Shown here: piece after piece, positions 21,677 through 33,184 of the stretch
How the letters are laid out: the number at the start of each line of letters is the position of its first letter
How positions within the stretch are numbered: the first letter of the stretch is position 1
Assembly: GCA_026214975.1 (NCBI GenBank)
Contig: CM047808.1
Location: 54,586,583-54,650,582, forward strand
DNA length: 64,000 nucleotides
DNA from: Gentiana macrophylla
Taxonomy: Eukaryota > Streptophyta > Magnoliopsida > Gentianales > Gentianaceae
Reading direction: 5' to 3'
Translations under genes and position numbers: made by a program
The notes under the pieces: model-generated
Told to the model about the DNA's origin: nothing
Seen by the model: the letters and a program-made list of their open reading frames with translations, nothing else
Database searches by the model: none

Positions 21677-24282
21677 CAAACCAAATTTCCAAATAACAAA
21701 ATCACATGTTTGATTGAGCAATAATCAAATCAGGCATGAGGATGAGGCGGATTGGGATTGGTCAAATCGAGCACAGGTTCCCGCGAACCCAACAACTCGG
21801 CATCAACATCTTCATTGCCAGTCCACTCAGCGTCAACATTCAAGAAAGGAGAAAAGGGACTCTTCCTCGGAATACCTTCATACTATAGGGTGGCATCACC
21901 ATCATCTTTGGCTTCATCAATTAGAAATATTAGGTTACCAGGCTGAACAACAGGAGGTTCCCAAGGCACGCCTACACCAGCAAAGTAGCCTCCAACCTCA
22001 TAATAAGAATTAGGGACAATATCATGAAAGCTCATCACGCTGGGGTCATACAACCTCTCACCAGGCCATCCCACCACATGTCAAAAACTGTGGGCCTGAC
22101 GACCCAAGTCACAACCCAAGAACCTTGTAAGATGGAACATTCACTAGTCAAAACCCGTCAGCCGAGCAATAGCCAAAGTATCCCGGTTCTCTACAGATGC
22201 CCTAAATTCCTCAACAGCCTGCCTTTGAGCTTCTTCAAGTCAGGTTTGGAATTCTACCTCGGCCTTTTGATCTTTCCGGCGAGCTCATCCTTTAGCCCGC
22301 GCACATATTCTAACCTCTACTTGGAAAAAGCAAACGGTTCAAGAGCAGAATCCCTCCGTCTCTCAGTCAAAGTACGATCATGGACCCTTGCCTCGGCTTA
22401 AATAGTCGCCTTGCTCAGTTTTTTTTCTAGATCAACCTTGTCATGATTCGCAGCAACCAGTTTGGCATCAAGTTTGCTCTCAATGTAAATAGCACAAGAC
22501 TTATCCTCATCCAAAGCCTTTTGCAATTCGTTAGTCTTCTTGCCTTTCTCCTCCAAACAAGAAAAAGTTTTCTTCAGTTTCTTCTTCTCAAACACCGCCT
22601 GTCCTACCACCGTGACAATCTAAAAATAAGAGATCGACAGAGATAAAGAAAAGAAGAAAAAACCAAGTCAAACTCGAGGTGAAAAACAATGCACAAGTGG
22701 AGAAGGAAAATACCATCAAAAGACTTACGATGCTGCCACGGTTACCCATCAGTCAATACAGATCATCCACATCGAATAAGAAGAACGTCATGTGATCCTC
22801 GTCCACGATCCGGTTAGCCAACCCGACACCTACGTTATAAGATGGGCCGTCAAAGCTAGTGGGGTCAATATTCCTCATAGGGGAACACCCTCATTAAGCG
22901 CTCTCGCCAAGACCCTCCCCTCAGATCAGTTCCCTGGCAAACTGAAACCTTCTCTCAACCATATTGAACCCTCCCCAGGAGGTGGGAAAGATATCCGAGA
23001 ACCTGAACAATTCACAGCGGGACGAGTGCCCACCGAGCCTTTACACTCCTAAAAAACAGGCTACAACACCAACAGACTGTGACCTTGTTCCAATGTCTCC
23101 ATAACCTCCCTTCCGGTAGGTCCTCGGGATCAAAAACAACTCCAGCCAGGCCAACAGATGAACCTTCACCTCAACGAGCCACTTTAACAGGGCCAGATCA
23201 CTATCGTCATTAGAGGCCTCCAAGTCGTAGCAGCAACAGAGCTAGGCTCCCTTATACGTATGCCTTCATCCCATCTCCTTCTTGGGACAGTTTCTCTTAC
23301 TATAAGAGCCTAAGGCGGAAAAGGAATATTTGGATCCCATGCAACAGCAAGTGGCAGATGATAAGAATTAAGCCCGACGGCCACCATCGGTGGAGTGTGT
23401 TGGCCCCTCTGACCAACCAAGTCCTCCTCCCTGGCAAGGCTCTGCTCACACTGTAATCTCCTATTTGCAGCTCTCAATGCGGTTGGGTCCGCGTTAACTA
23501 TACAAAGAGGGGAAAAGGGTTAGCCCACTAAGGTAAATTAGAATAAGAAGAAGAAACTATAAGATGAACCTGACCAATGACAAACACTAATGAAAACAAA
23601 GTTAACCAGATGTGACCATGTTCCAGAGAGAGATCTCGGCGGAACCCACAACAAACATGGCAATCAAGGGGAAATTCCACCCGATGACAGGACGTAAGCT
23701 AGTACAGATCAGACGGAATTGGAACAATCTCTATTAAAGGTTGAACGTGAGGAAGCTTAGGGCCAGCTATCGCAGTCAAAGTGTTATATCAAGGACTTGA
23801 ACTTAAAATTCCCCAATTAAAGGTGCAAGCTTGAGACTGGCTCCCTGCATCCCAGCCCAACAACCTTTCCACTTCTGCAAACAATGGGAGATCTCTCTCC
23901 AGAAAATCCGTGACTTTCTTCAACTATAGCAACTCAAACAACATGCCTGATCTCGAGGTGCGCCTCCTGAAAGGCCAGCCAACTCGAGATTCGACCAACA
24001 TACATCAGTGACTCCACTGGTTCACTTTGGATGATGGTTTGTAGAACATCTTTAACTTGTTCTTGACGGATAGGCCTCTCACTTGGACCTACCCGGTTTC
24101 CACTTGAACGGATACCATGTAGTAATGACCAAAAGAAGTCAAACTCGGTTTGAAACCCAAAACACGGATAAGAGCGATGAAGGGAGATATCGTCCTGATA
24201 GCTCCCAGTGCCAAATCAGCCGGCATGCATTCCATAGCCTCCATGAACTTGTTAGAAAATCGGTCAAATAGAAGTCGGATTC
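21677..24282 (-). pseudogene. antisense coding region of the TAT element (broken)
   Basis: The minus strand here has protein-like frames although the element is on the plus strand. At 22610-22398 there is a strongly helical, Lys/Glu-rich stretch (SCLEEKGKKTNELQKALDED, KLDAKLVAANHDKVDLEKKL), a likely coiled coil. It continues past a stop with EARVHDRTLTERRRDSALEP. Further minus-strand pieces are at 22077-21883 and 23223-23041. TAT-clade elements are known to carry such an antisense ORF between pol and the 3' LTR. Many stops; I cannot give exact ends. The part at 20090-20344 before solo LTR copy 2 may belong to it. Confidence 0.5.
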
Positions 24283-24955
24283 CACATATCTATCATCCTT
24301 GCGCTTAGGATATCAACTTGAAAATTCCATCTTTAGAATACCATATTCCTACTACCAGTGTCTCTTTCAGATTCTTGAGATTTCTTTATATAGCAGCTAA
24401 GTGGATCTCCTTTGGTTTTGATTGAAATCTTGCACAGACACCAACTGCAAAAGAAATATCTGGTTTTCTGCCTGTTAGGTACAGCAGACATACAATCATC
24501 CATCTATACAGTGTATGTTCAACATCTTTTCCATTTTTGTCTTCATCCAATTTGATATCAGTACTTATTGAAGTTGAGATTTTAGAACTGGTTCCATCCC
24601 AAACTTCTTCATCAGCTCTCTGGTGTACATAGTTCGGTGAATGAAGATTCCATCTGAAGTTGACTTTTAATCCTCGAAATTAGTTCATTTCTCCTACCAT
24701 GCTCATTTGGAACTTGATTTTCATGATATTAGCAAATTTCTCACACAACAACTCATTTTTTGATACCAAAATGATGTGATAAACATAGATTTGTACCAAT
24801 AAGGTGTTATCTTCATAATTGATTCTGAATAATGTCTTGTCAATTGTTCATTTTGTAAAACCAATCAGAACCAAGAACTGAGACAAGGTCTCATACAAAG
24901 CTCTTGGTTCTTGTTTCAAGCCATACAATGCTTTGTTCAATCTGTACACCTTTTC
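24283..24955 (-). pseudogene. SIRE-like copia RT/RNase H fragment, downstream half
   Basis: Read on the minus strand this continues the RT piece at 37835-37388, which the chromovirus separates from it. It shows [18 protein letters not shown], a degenerate metal-binding region around 24790 (the YVDD block is altered), and LLYLTGRKPDISFAVGVCAR followed by RFQSKPKE (around 24470). It matches the plus-strand SIRE copy at about 1985-2620. The fragment ends at about 24283, near the start of RNase H. Stops are frequent. Confidence 0.75.
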
Positions 24956-27181
24956 TGTAATATTCCGATTTTTGGAAAAGGGCGGACGTGTCATTTTGCG
25001 AAAACGAAATATTGGGTTCGGTTCCTTTTATTCAGAGTTTAATAATTTGGATATTTATGTACACAATTTCGAGTTATATATGTATATATTTAAGGAAGAA
25101 AATCTGGTTTAATAAGGGTGATTAAGGAAAACCAGAGCAATTAGGTAATCTTGGGATTTTTCCTATTTAATGGAAAATCATCCTAATCAGCCCATAAAAG
25201 TTTTAATCAGATTTTCCACCACCAAATTAACTCTCTGCGTGTGTAAGCAAGGGAATATGGCTGAGAGAATTTTCATCAGTTGTTAATCCAATCCTTGACG
25301 GTTTTCAGATCAGAGTCGAGCACCGAAATCGTTGTGAAAAGAGCAACGTTTTGACATGAAAGAGTTGAAGCTCTGTTAAGGTATGATTAAGCCCTAGATT
25401 TGCCCTTGTTCGAGTTTGATAGATTCAAACTCATCAATTCATAGTTTTTGTCGTTTAGAAGCGTGTGTTTGAATCTAATCTAAGTTTGGATTTATCACAC
25501 ATGTTTTCCTGCAGAAAATGATCAGTTGTACTGCTGTTTTCTGTGGTTTGGAGTTGGAATTTGCTGCTTAAAAGGTAAGTGGCTCTTCCTACGGTTCAAT
25601 TAATGTTATTGTAGTTCAGATCATGTTTTATGACGCATAGACGCAAGAAAGATGTGCCTTTTCATTGATGAAAGGATCATAGACGTTTAGAGATGTTTAC
25701 TACGATTTACTGTATTGATAACGAGGTTAATTAGGTTAGAAACGGTTCAGAAATCGAGCAGTGAAGATTTTAGCATTTTGGGAAAAACCCAGGTGGACGG
25801 GCGTCTGCATTAGGCGGACGGGCGTCTAAGACCCTAGTAATTCAAACGAGCTTCTGCATTAGGCGGACGGGCGTTTGAGGTCAGATTTTTGATTCAGGAT
25901 GTAGCTATTTTAGGCAGACGGGCGTCCGAGGTTAGTGGACGGGCGTTTGATTACTGACGGGCGTCCATAGGGTTTCAAACGGGCGTCTGGCCTGTTTTAC
26001 CTTGTTTAAACTATTTTAGCATTTCAGCTTGGTTTTTGGCTTCATAATCATGTTTTCACTGTTTTAAACCTTTAATACTGATATGTTAACATTAATTAAA
26101 ATATGAACAAGCTTCGATTGGACTTTTGATTCGTTCTGTTAAAACTCCGAATGTAGTCTTAAAAGGAGTTGAAGTTCGGATCCGTCAGAAGGACATGAAA
26201 GGGCTTGTGCTTTGGTGAACTAGGGTTCATCAATGTCTGTGTAATTGATAGGATGCGATGTCTAGTTGTCTAAGTGAGGGAGTATAGCTGATAAGGTGAG
26301 TATTATTTTGAAAACACTTAGGTGACTAGTTAGTTTACATTAATAATTACATAAGTGTAGTAAAAGCTAAAACGTCATCTATTCTTGGTTAGGCACTGAT
26401 TCAAATCGGCGATGTGGTACGTTCATACAAAGGTGGACTACGCTACTGGCTCAAAAGGCTGTAGGGTAGTGGAGGAAATCCATCGAAAGTATATGCATAC
26501 CGGGGAGATCCCGGGACTACCGGTGCTATTCACCATAGTTGGCAAGTATATCTCGTGGTGGAATTTTCACCATGCATTGTGTCCTTGAGTAGTGATGTAA
26601 CAAAGATAAGCTAAGTTAGAAACGTATAGTCATGACATGTCGATGGGCATGGAATGAACCCTAGATTGAGTCGGTCTCACTAAGAAAACATCTTTAATAA
26701 TAACTTTAATTGAATTGTACCTTCTACTTCTTACTTTGTACAAATGTACTTACCTCAAATGCATGTTTATTTATGTGTTTGGGGGAGAGAAGACGAACAG
26801 GTAAATGAGGTGTTCGAGGAGGACTTTGATGACGACGTTTGAGGACGCCGGAGTTGAAGACTTCGATTAATTATTATTCATTTCTTTATTTATTGCCTAG
26901 GCTTGGATTATGGTTGGAACTTGTAGTTTCCTTTTTTGTTTTTTTTAAGATTCATACTTTTGGATTCGTTTGGTTTTTCCGATGTAATAAGTATTACATT
27001 TTATTCTACCTTTAGTATTTCTATTCTTGATTGTTTGGAAAAAATTATTACCCGAGTGTTTTTGCTTTTATTTGATACGACGTTGTAGAGGCTTACGTGT
27101 AATATTATTTATTTAATATTATGCGTGCCGAACGTTTCGATTTCCGGATAAGGACTCGGTTTCCTGGAACGAGGCGTTACA
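24956..27181 (+). repeat. 5' LTR of the chromovirus
   Basis: TGTAATATTCCG ... GAGGCGTTACA, 2,226 bp, ending directly before the primer-binding site. The same termini delimit the 3' LTR. A cluster of GACGGGCGT words lies at 25796-25990. The two LTRs differ at a few percent of positions plus small indels (for example about 30 bp of 25515-25570 missing from the 3' copy), so the insertion is not recent. Confidence 0.92.
25796..25990 (+). repeat. array of GACGGGCGT words in the LTR
   Basis: Exact GACGGGCGT starts at 25796, 25817, 25866, 25917, 25938 and 25956, with a variant AACGGGCGT at 25979; many are followed by CTG, CCG or TTG. The core GACG..CGTC is an interrupted palindrome. The 3' LTR keeps most of them (about 33139-33170 and 36058-36180), split by the inverted-repeat insertion. 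Confidence 0.7.
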
Positions 27182-27183
27182 GT

Positions 27184-27195
27184 TGGTATCAGAAC
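27184..27195 (+). other. primer-binding site (initiator tRNA-Met)
   Basis: TGGTATCAGAAC, two bases after the LTR, differs at one position from TGGTATCAGAGC, the standard complement of the 3' end of plant initiator tRNA-Met. Confidence 0.85.
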
Positions 27196-27278
27196 AAAGC
27201 GTCTTTTAGGCTTTCTTTATTTAAGATAAGTTTTCCTTAGATCTGTTAGTAACGTTCTAGTTTTCCTTGATCATCAGG

Positions 27279-28807
27279 ATGGTGTTCACGAGAACTGGAG
27301 TAGGTGCTGAAGCATCAGGAGTTCGACGAGAGAGTCCTACACCAGTTGTTAGAGGCGGTTTCGTGAGGCAGAATCCTTCACCACATCCGAGCCCCACACC
27401 ACCCCCTCATACTGCAACCTGTACACCGCGGTCTCAGCAGGGCTTGTCACTGCGACCTCATCAGGAGCAACGCCCACAATGGCATTTGGTAAGTTCGGTT
27501 CAGTTTTCATTGATAAGTGATGTTCCGGCGTGTTAGTACCGCCACCAGTGAGCTACCCTCCACCGAGGTATAACTACATCTATGGAGAACCAGGAGAAGC
27601 ACCTATACGAGTCACTGTAGTGGGAGACATTCCACCAGTCTACGTACCCCCAGCAACTAGTATTTATCCACCTCCAGTGAGTGTTTACCTCCACCGGTGA
27701 GCCATCCCTCACCACCATTTTTCCATCATCAGCAACATCAGACCTTTTACCCTCCTCCAGTGGGTCATACTCCTCGACCTAATGTACCACCTTCACCCTG
27801 TTTTGACCATCAACAAGGCTTTGGTTACCCACCCTATGGTTTCCACCAACACCAGTACCAGCAGCAAGAGATACCCTACGGATACCCTCCTGTTTATCCG
27901 CCAGCCCCACCAGTTAGGCCGGTTTTCGAGCAAGCACCACCAATTGACTGGTATATGAGGTTGAGAAGAAATAGAGTTCAAGACTTCTTTGTGAATGTGG
28001 AACATTCCGAGGGAGAAGAATGGTTAAGAGGCTTCGAGAAGGCTTGCAGGAATATACATGTTCCTGAATCTAAGATGGCACAGTTAGCTGTTAGTTTCCT
28101 TTTATGTGCAGCTGAAGCTTGGATTGACGCTATACAGAGTAGCAATGGGAAAGTGACAGACTGGGAGAGCTTTAAGGTCATGTTTTATAATGATTATTTC
28201 TCAGAGACAGTGCAGACAGACATGGCAAGTCAGTTTCTAAAGCTTAAGCAAGGTAATTACATGACAGTATCACAGTACACCAACAAGTTTAACGAGTTAG
28301 GGAGATTCTTCCCTAAGTTGATGAAGGTTGAAGAAAGAAAGATGGCTCTGTACAAGGAAGGCTTAGCCTATCAGATACAGTCTGGTATGTTGGGTTTCAC
28401 AGCTAAGAATATGGCTGAATTGTTGAATAAGGCCTTGGAGGATGAGACCTTCAGGAAGAAGGCCACAGTTGTTATTGGGAATAAGAGGAATTTTGGCACG
28501 AGTCAAGGTAATAGCCGGGGAGCACCGCAACAAAATTTTAAGAAGACAACAGCCCCTGCAGCGAATAGACCTCCAACCGGAGCACCACTTTGCTCTAAGT
28601 GCAACAGGAACCACTCAGGTGTATTTAAGGCTAGTTCAAGCGGTTGTTACTACTGCGGATATTTAGGTCACTTTGCCAAGATGTGTCCAACCAAGGGGAG
28701 TTCGAATATTCCGAGACAAGGAAATGGGAAAGGCGGCCCAAGTCGCCCGGTTCGAGTGTTTGCAGTGGATGCTGAGATGGCTGAACCAGATGACAATGTT
28801 ATTTCAG
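27279..28807 (+). pseudogene. chromovirus gag
   Basis: The likely start is ATG 27279 (MVFTRTGVGAEASGV). The N-terminal part is Pro-rich and broken: a stop at 27534-27536 and a frame slip near 27680. The frame 27697-28827 holds the rest: Pro/His/Gln-rich residues 1-85, a retrotransposon gag domain (WLRGFEKACRNIHVPESKMA to LYKEGLAYQIQ), a basic linker, and two zinc knuckles. The first is degenerate (CSKCNRNH) and the second canonical (CYYCGYLGHFAKMCP, CX2CX4HX4C). The reading frame ends in 28808-28827, inside what looks like an intron (28808-28901); spliced, gag would be fused in frame to protease. Confidence 0.8.
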
Positions 28808-28901
28808 GTACCTTTGGTTTATGGTAATTTATTTGAGTACTTTTATAGCATGATTTAAATAATGTTGTATTTGTGTTTAAATAAATGAATTCACATTCTA
28901 G
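28808..28901 (+). other. predicted 94-nt intron between gag and protease
   Basis: The sequence starts GTACCTTTGG and ends CACATTCTAG, is very T/A-rich and contains in-frame stops. Discounting it joins ...VISG to TIMLDNLVVTALFDTGAS in the same reading frame, as expected for a Gag-Pol polyprotein (codon GGT split 1+2 across the junction). The donor is not a perfect GTAAGT. A 94-bp insertion flanked by GGTAC repeats is the alternative explanation. Confidence 0.5.
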
Positions 28902-30078
28902 GTACAATAATGTTAGACAACTTAGTGGTCACGGCATTGTTTGATACGGGAGCGTCTAACACATTGGTGTCAACTAATGTAGCTAAGAAGCTAACTTACC
29001 GATGGAACCTTTAAGAAACACTTTGGAGATAACAACACCCTTAGGGAGAGTGACTAAGGTAACCAAGTTGATGCCGCAAGTAGATGTTTGAGTTGGAACG
29101 TATCGTTGCAATAGTGACTTTACGGTTCTAGTCTTTTCAGATTTTGATGTGATTCTTGGAATAGATTGGATATCCGAGAATTTTGTCCACTTGGATTGTA
29201 GAGAAAAGAGAGTGACCTTTAAGATACCGGGAAAATCAGATAAGACTTATCAAGGAAATGTTTATAAGCCCAGTAAGAAGCGTCACCCTATAATTTCAGC
29301 GGTTAAGGCTATAAGAGCTTGTCAGAAAGGTTGTGAAGGCTACTTGTTGTACGCAATGGATGTGGAACAAGTGAAGCTTAAGTTAGAGGAAACTCCCATA
29401 GTGAGAGAGTACCCTGAGGTATTTCCAGAAGAGTTACCGGGAAACATGCAGGATAGAGAGATTGAATTTGAGATTAAGTTGATACACGGAGCGGCGCCAG
29501 TTGCTAAGGCACCCTATAGAATGGCACCGGCTGAATTGAAGGAGTTGAAAGCACAGCTTAAGGATATGCTTGAGAGGAATATAATTCAGCCTAGTACTTC
29601 GCCTTGGGGAGCCCCAATGTTGTTTGTTAAGAAGAAAGATGGTAGCATGAGGATGTGCATAGACTACAGAGCGCTGAACATTCTCACCATCAAGAACAAG
29701 TACCCTTTGCCGAGGATTGATGATTTGTTTAACCAGTTGCAAGGGAAGAGAGTGTTTTCCAAGATCGATCTTAGTTCAGGTTATCACCAGTTGAAAATCA
29801 AGGTAGCAGATATACCGAAAACGGCTTTTAGTACAATGTATGGACATTATGAGTTCTTAGTTATACCTTTTGGACTCACTAATGCCCCATCTGCATTTAT
29901 GGATTTAATGCAGCGTGTTTTCATGCCATACTTGGATAAGTTTGTTATTGTGTTCATAGATGATATTCTGGTGTACTCTAAGGATGAGAAAGAACATGAA
30001 GAACACTTAAGGATAGTGTTGGATACTTTGAAGAGGAACCAGTTGTATGCTAAGTTCTCAAAGTGTGACTTTTGGTAA
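28902..30078 (+). pseudogene. chromovirus protease and reverse transcriptase
   Basis: Protease: VVTALFDTGASNTLVSTNVA (active site DTGA near 28943), then a one-base frame slip near 28995 and a TGA at about 29089. Its end reads [108 protein letters not shown], and the catalytic FIDD of [13 protein letters not shown] (about 29953). RT stays open from 29149 to a TAA at 30076-30078, right after KFSKCDFW. All RT catalytic residues are kept. Confidence 0.88.
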
Positions 30079-30795
30079 GATCAAGTGAGTTTCTTGGGTC
30101 ATGTCATTTCTAGAGATGGCATTAAGGTTGATACCGTGAAGATTGAAGCAGTTGAGAAGTGGTCCAGACCGACTATCGTTTCAGAGGTTAGAAGTTTTCT
30201 CGGTTTGGCTGGCTATTATAGGAAGTTTGTACAAGACTTCTCAAAGATATCTACACCACTTACCCGGCTCACTCAAAAGGATGTGAAGTTCAAGTGGACC
30301 AGTGAGTGTGAAGAGGCTTTTGAAACTTTGAAGAAGAAGTTGACTACAGCCCCAGTTTTGGCAGTTCCGGAGATCTTTGATAATTATGACGTTTACACGG
30401 ATGCTTCGGGACAAGGTTTGGGTTGTGTGTTGATGCAGGGAGGGAAGGTAATTGCTTATGCGTCTAGACAGTTGAAGGTGCATGAGATGAATTACTCAAC
30501 CCACAACTTGGAGTTAGCAGCGGTTGTGTTTGCCTTGAAGATTTAGAGGCACTACTTGTATGGAGTTAAGGCCAGGATCTTCACCGATCACAAGAGCTTA
30601 AAGTATTTCTTTACCCAAGAGAATCTGAATATGAGGCAAAGGAGATGGTTAGAGTTTGTTAAGGATTATGACTTGGAGATTCAGTATCATCCGGGTAAAG
30701 CGAATGTGGTAGCGGATGCTTTGAGCAGGAAACTAGTGTTTGTGGTTTCAAGTGTTGAAGATGTTGCAGAAAGGTTAGATGGGTTGAGAATCTGA
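30079..30795 (+). pseudogene. chromovirus RT thumb and RNase H
   Basis: [20 protein letters not shown] and [20 protein letters not shown] mark the RT thumb and connection. RNase H follows with its catalytic residues: [15 protein letters not shown] (Asp), [13 protein letters not shown] (Glu), [12 protein letters not shown] (Asp) and VVADALSRK (Asp). A TAG at 30544-30546 stands where the family has Trp (KIWRHYLYG), and a TGA closes the segment at 30793-30795. RNase H removes the RNA template during cDNA synthesis. Confidence 0.85.
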
Positions 30796-32295
30796 AGTTT
30801 TGATCAGATTGAAGACCGACAGTTTGTGGCACCTTTGTTAGCAAGGTCTGAGTTGATGGATGATATTCGGGAAATGCAAGATGAAGATCCAGTTTTGGTT
30901 GATTTGAAGCGAGTTGCAAGGGAAAAGCCCACAGTGGGTTATGTGTTAGACAAGAATGGAAATCTTTGGTACCAGGATCGTTTGTGTGTGCCTAATGTTG
31001 GTGATTTAAGATAGAGAGTCATGGGAGAGGCACATAGGATTGCTTTTGCAGTTCATCCGGGAGCTACTAAAATGTACATAGACTTGAAGGAAAGGTTTTG
31101 GTGGCCCTCGATGAAACTGGAGATAGCCAAGTTCGTTGCAGAGTGTGATATTTGCCAGAAGGTTAAAGCAGAACATAGAAGACCAGGAGGAATGCTTAAG
31201 CCTTTGGATATCCCAGAATGAAAGTGGGATAAGATCACTATGGATTTTATCACCGGTTTACCTAAGACGAGAGGCGGTAGTGATGCGATTTGGGTGATCG
31301 TGGACCGATTGACCAAGTCCGCTCATTTCTTACCATATAAGGTTGATATGCCCTTAAAGAAGATGACGACACTATACTTGGATAATATAGTGAAGTTACA
31401 TGGGGTACCTATCTCGATAGTTTCAGATCGTGATTCGAGGTTCGTCAGTCGATTTTGTAAAGGTTTACAAGCAGCTTTCGGAACCAAGTTGGATTTGTGT
31501 ACGGCTTTTCATCCTCAGACAGATGGACAATCTGAGAGAACTATCCGAACACTAGAAGATATGCTGAGAGCTTGTGTTTTGGAAGTAGGAGGATCATGGG
31601 ATGATTACCTACCGGTAGTGGAGTTTGCCTATAACAACAGCTATCATGCAAGTATAGGCATGCCACCGTTTGAAGCGTTGTATGGAAGAAGATGTAGAAC
31701 GCCGCTGTTTTGGGATGAAGTCGGGGAAAGACAAATCACCGGGCCGGAATTGGTTGAGCAAGCTAAAGAAAGAGTTCAGTTGGTTAAGAAGAATCTGAAG
31801 GCAGCTCAAGATAGACAGAAGAGTTGGGCAGATGTTAGAAGAAGACCTCTTGAGTTCGAAGTTTGTGAAAGGGTTTACCTACAAGCTTCACCAATGAAGG
31901 GAGTGAAACGTTTTGGACAAAAGGGAAAGCTAAGCCCTAGGTACGTTGGACCTTTTGAGATTCTGGAGAGAGTTGGACCGTTGGCTTACAAGCTTAAGTT
32001 ACCGGAATCCATGTCAAGAGTCCACAACGTGTTTCACATCTCGATGTTGAAGAAATGTTTGTCAAAGACGGATGTTGAGACTACTATTGATCCGGAGATT
32101 CTCCAAGACAATCTTTCGTATGATGAGACACCGATCAATATTTTGGACCGGAAAGAAAATATGATTAAGAGACGGTTGATTCCTTTGGTTCTGGTGCAAT
32201 GGAGCAATCATTCACCGGATGAAGCTACTTGGGAAGTTGAGGAGGATATGATCAGCAAGTTTCCAGATTTTATGGATTTACCAGGTATGTTCTAA
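30796..32295 (+). pseudogene. chromovirus integrase with C-terminal chromodomain
   Basis: Zinc-binding N-terminus: HRIAFAVHPGATKMYIDLK ... CDICQKVKAE (HHCC complete). DDE core: WDKITMDFITGLPKT (Asp), ISIVSDRDSRFVSRF (Asp), HPQTDGQSERTIRTLEDML (Glu). Then comes the GPY/F-type module (PRYVGPFEILERVGPLAYKL) and a chromodomain-like C-terminus, NILDRKENMIKRRLIPLVLV, then WSNHSPDEATWEVEEDM. In chromoviruses the chromodomain guides integration to chromatin. Stops: TAG 31012-31014 (Gln expected) and TGA 31219-31221 (Trp expected). From 31240 to the TAA near 32295 the frame is open for 351 codons. Confidence 0.9.
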
Positions 32296-32316
32296 GTTTC
32301 GAGGACGAAACTCCTT

Positions 32317-32331
32317 TAAGGGGGGGAAGAA
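32317..32331 (+). other. polypurine tract of the chromovirus
   Basis: TAAGGGGGGGAAGAA directly before the TGTAATATTCCG start of the 3' LTR; primes plus-strand synthesis. Confidence 0.88.
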
Positions 32332-33184
32332 TGTAATATTCCGATTTTCGGGAAAGGGCAGACGTGTCATTTTGTGAAAACGAAATATTGGGTTCGGTTC
32401 CTTTTTTTTGGAGTTTAATAATTTGGATATTTATATACATAATTTTGAGTTATATATGTATATATTTAAGGAAGAAAATCCGGTTTAATAAGGGTGATTA
32501 AGGAAAATCAGAGCAATTAGGTAATCTTGGGATTTTTCCTATTTAAGGGAAAATCAACCCAATCAACCCCTAAAAGTTTTAATCAGATTTTCCAGCTTCA
32601 AATTTACTCTCTGCGTGTGTAAGCAAGGGAATAGGGCTGAGAGAATTTTCATCAGTTGTTAATCCAATCCTTGACGGTTTTCAGATCAGAGTCGAGCACC
32701 GGAATCGTTGTGAAGAGAGCAACGTTTTGACATCAAAGAGTTGAAGCTCTGTTAAGGTATGATTAAGCCCTAGATTTGTCTTTGTTCAAGTTTGATGGAT
32801 TCAAACTCATCAATTCGTAGTTTTTGTCGTTTAGAAGCGTGTGATTGAATCTAATCTAAGTTTGGATTTATCACACATGTTTTCCTACAGAAAAGGATCA
32901 ATTTTGCTGCTTAAAAGGTAACAGGCTCTTCCTACGGTTCAATTAATATTATTGTAGTTTAGATCATGTTTTATGACGCATAGACGCCAGAAAGATGTGC
33001 TTTTTCGTTGATCAAATGATCATAGACGTTTAGAGATGTTTTCTACGATTTACTGTGTTGATAATGAGGTTAACTAGGTTAGAAACGGTTCAGAAATCGA
33101 GCTGTGAAGATTTTAGCGTTTTGGTAAAAACCCAGGCGGACAGGCGTCTGCATTAGGCGGACGGGCGTCTGAGACCCTAGTAAC

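Larger units (their letters stand above)
11994..24282 (+). mobile_element. TAT-type Ty3/gypsy retrotransposon, decayed, 3' end missing
   Basis: Domain order on the plus strand is LTR, gag, protease, RT, RNase H, a second plant-type RNase H, integrase, then a region with antisense coding potential. The second RNase H and the antisense region are diagnostic of the TAT clade. Two unrelated solo LTRs (14247-15691, 20350-21671) interrupt it. No 3' LTR matching 11994-12582 is visible; the element stops at a junction with a copia fragment at about 24283. Stops and frameshifts occur throughout, so it is inactive. Confidence 0.8.

Noticed and set aside
27489..27536. Possible 48-nt intron in chromovirus gag (GTAAGT ... 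GTGTTAG)
   Set aside because: The donor is good, but 48 nt is below the usual minimum for plant introns and the downstream region has another frame slip anyway; decay explains it better.
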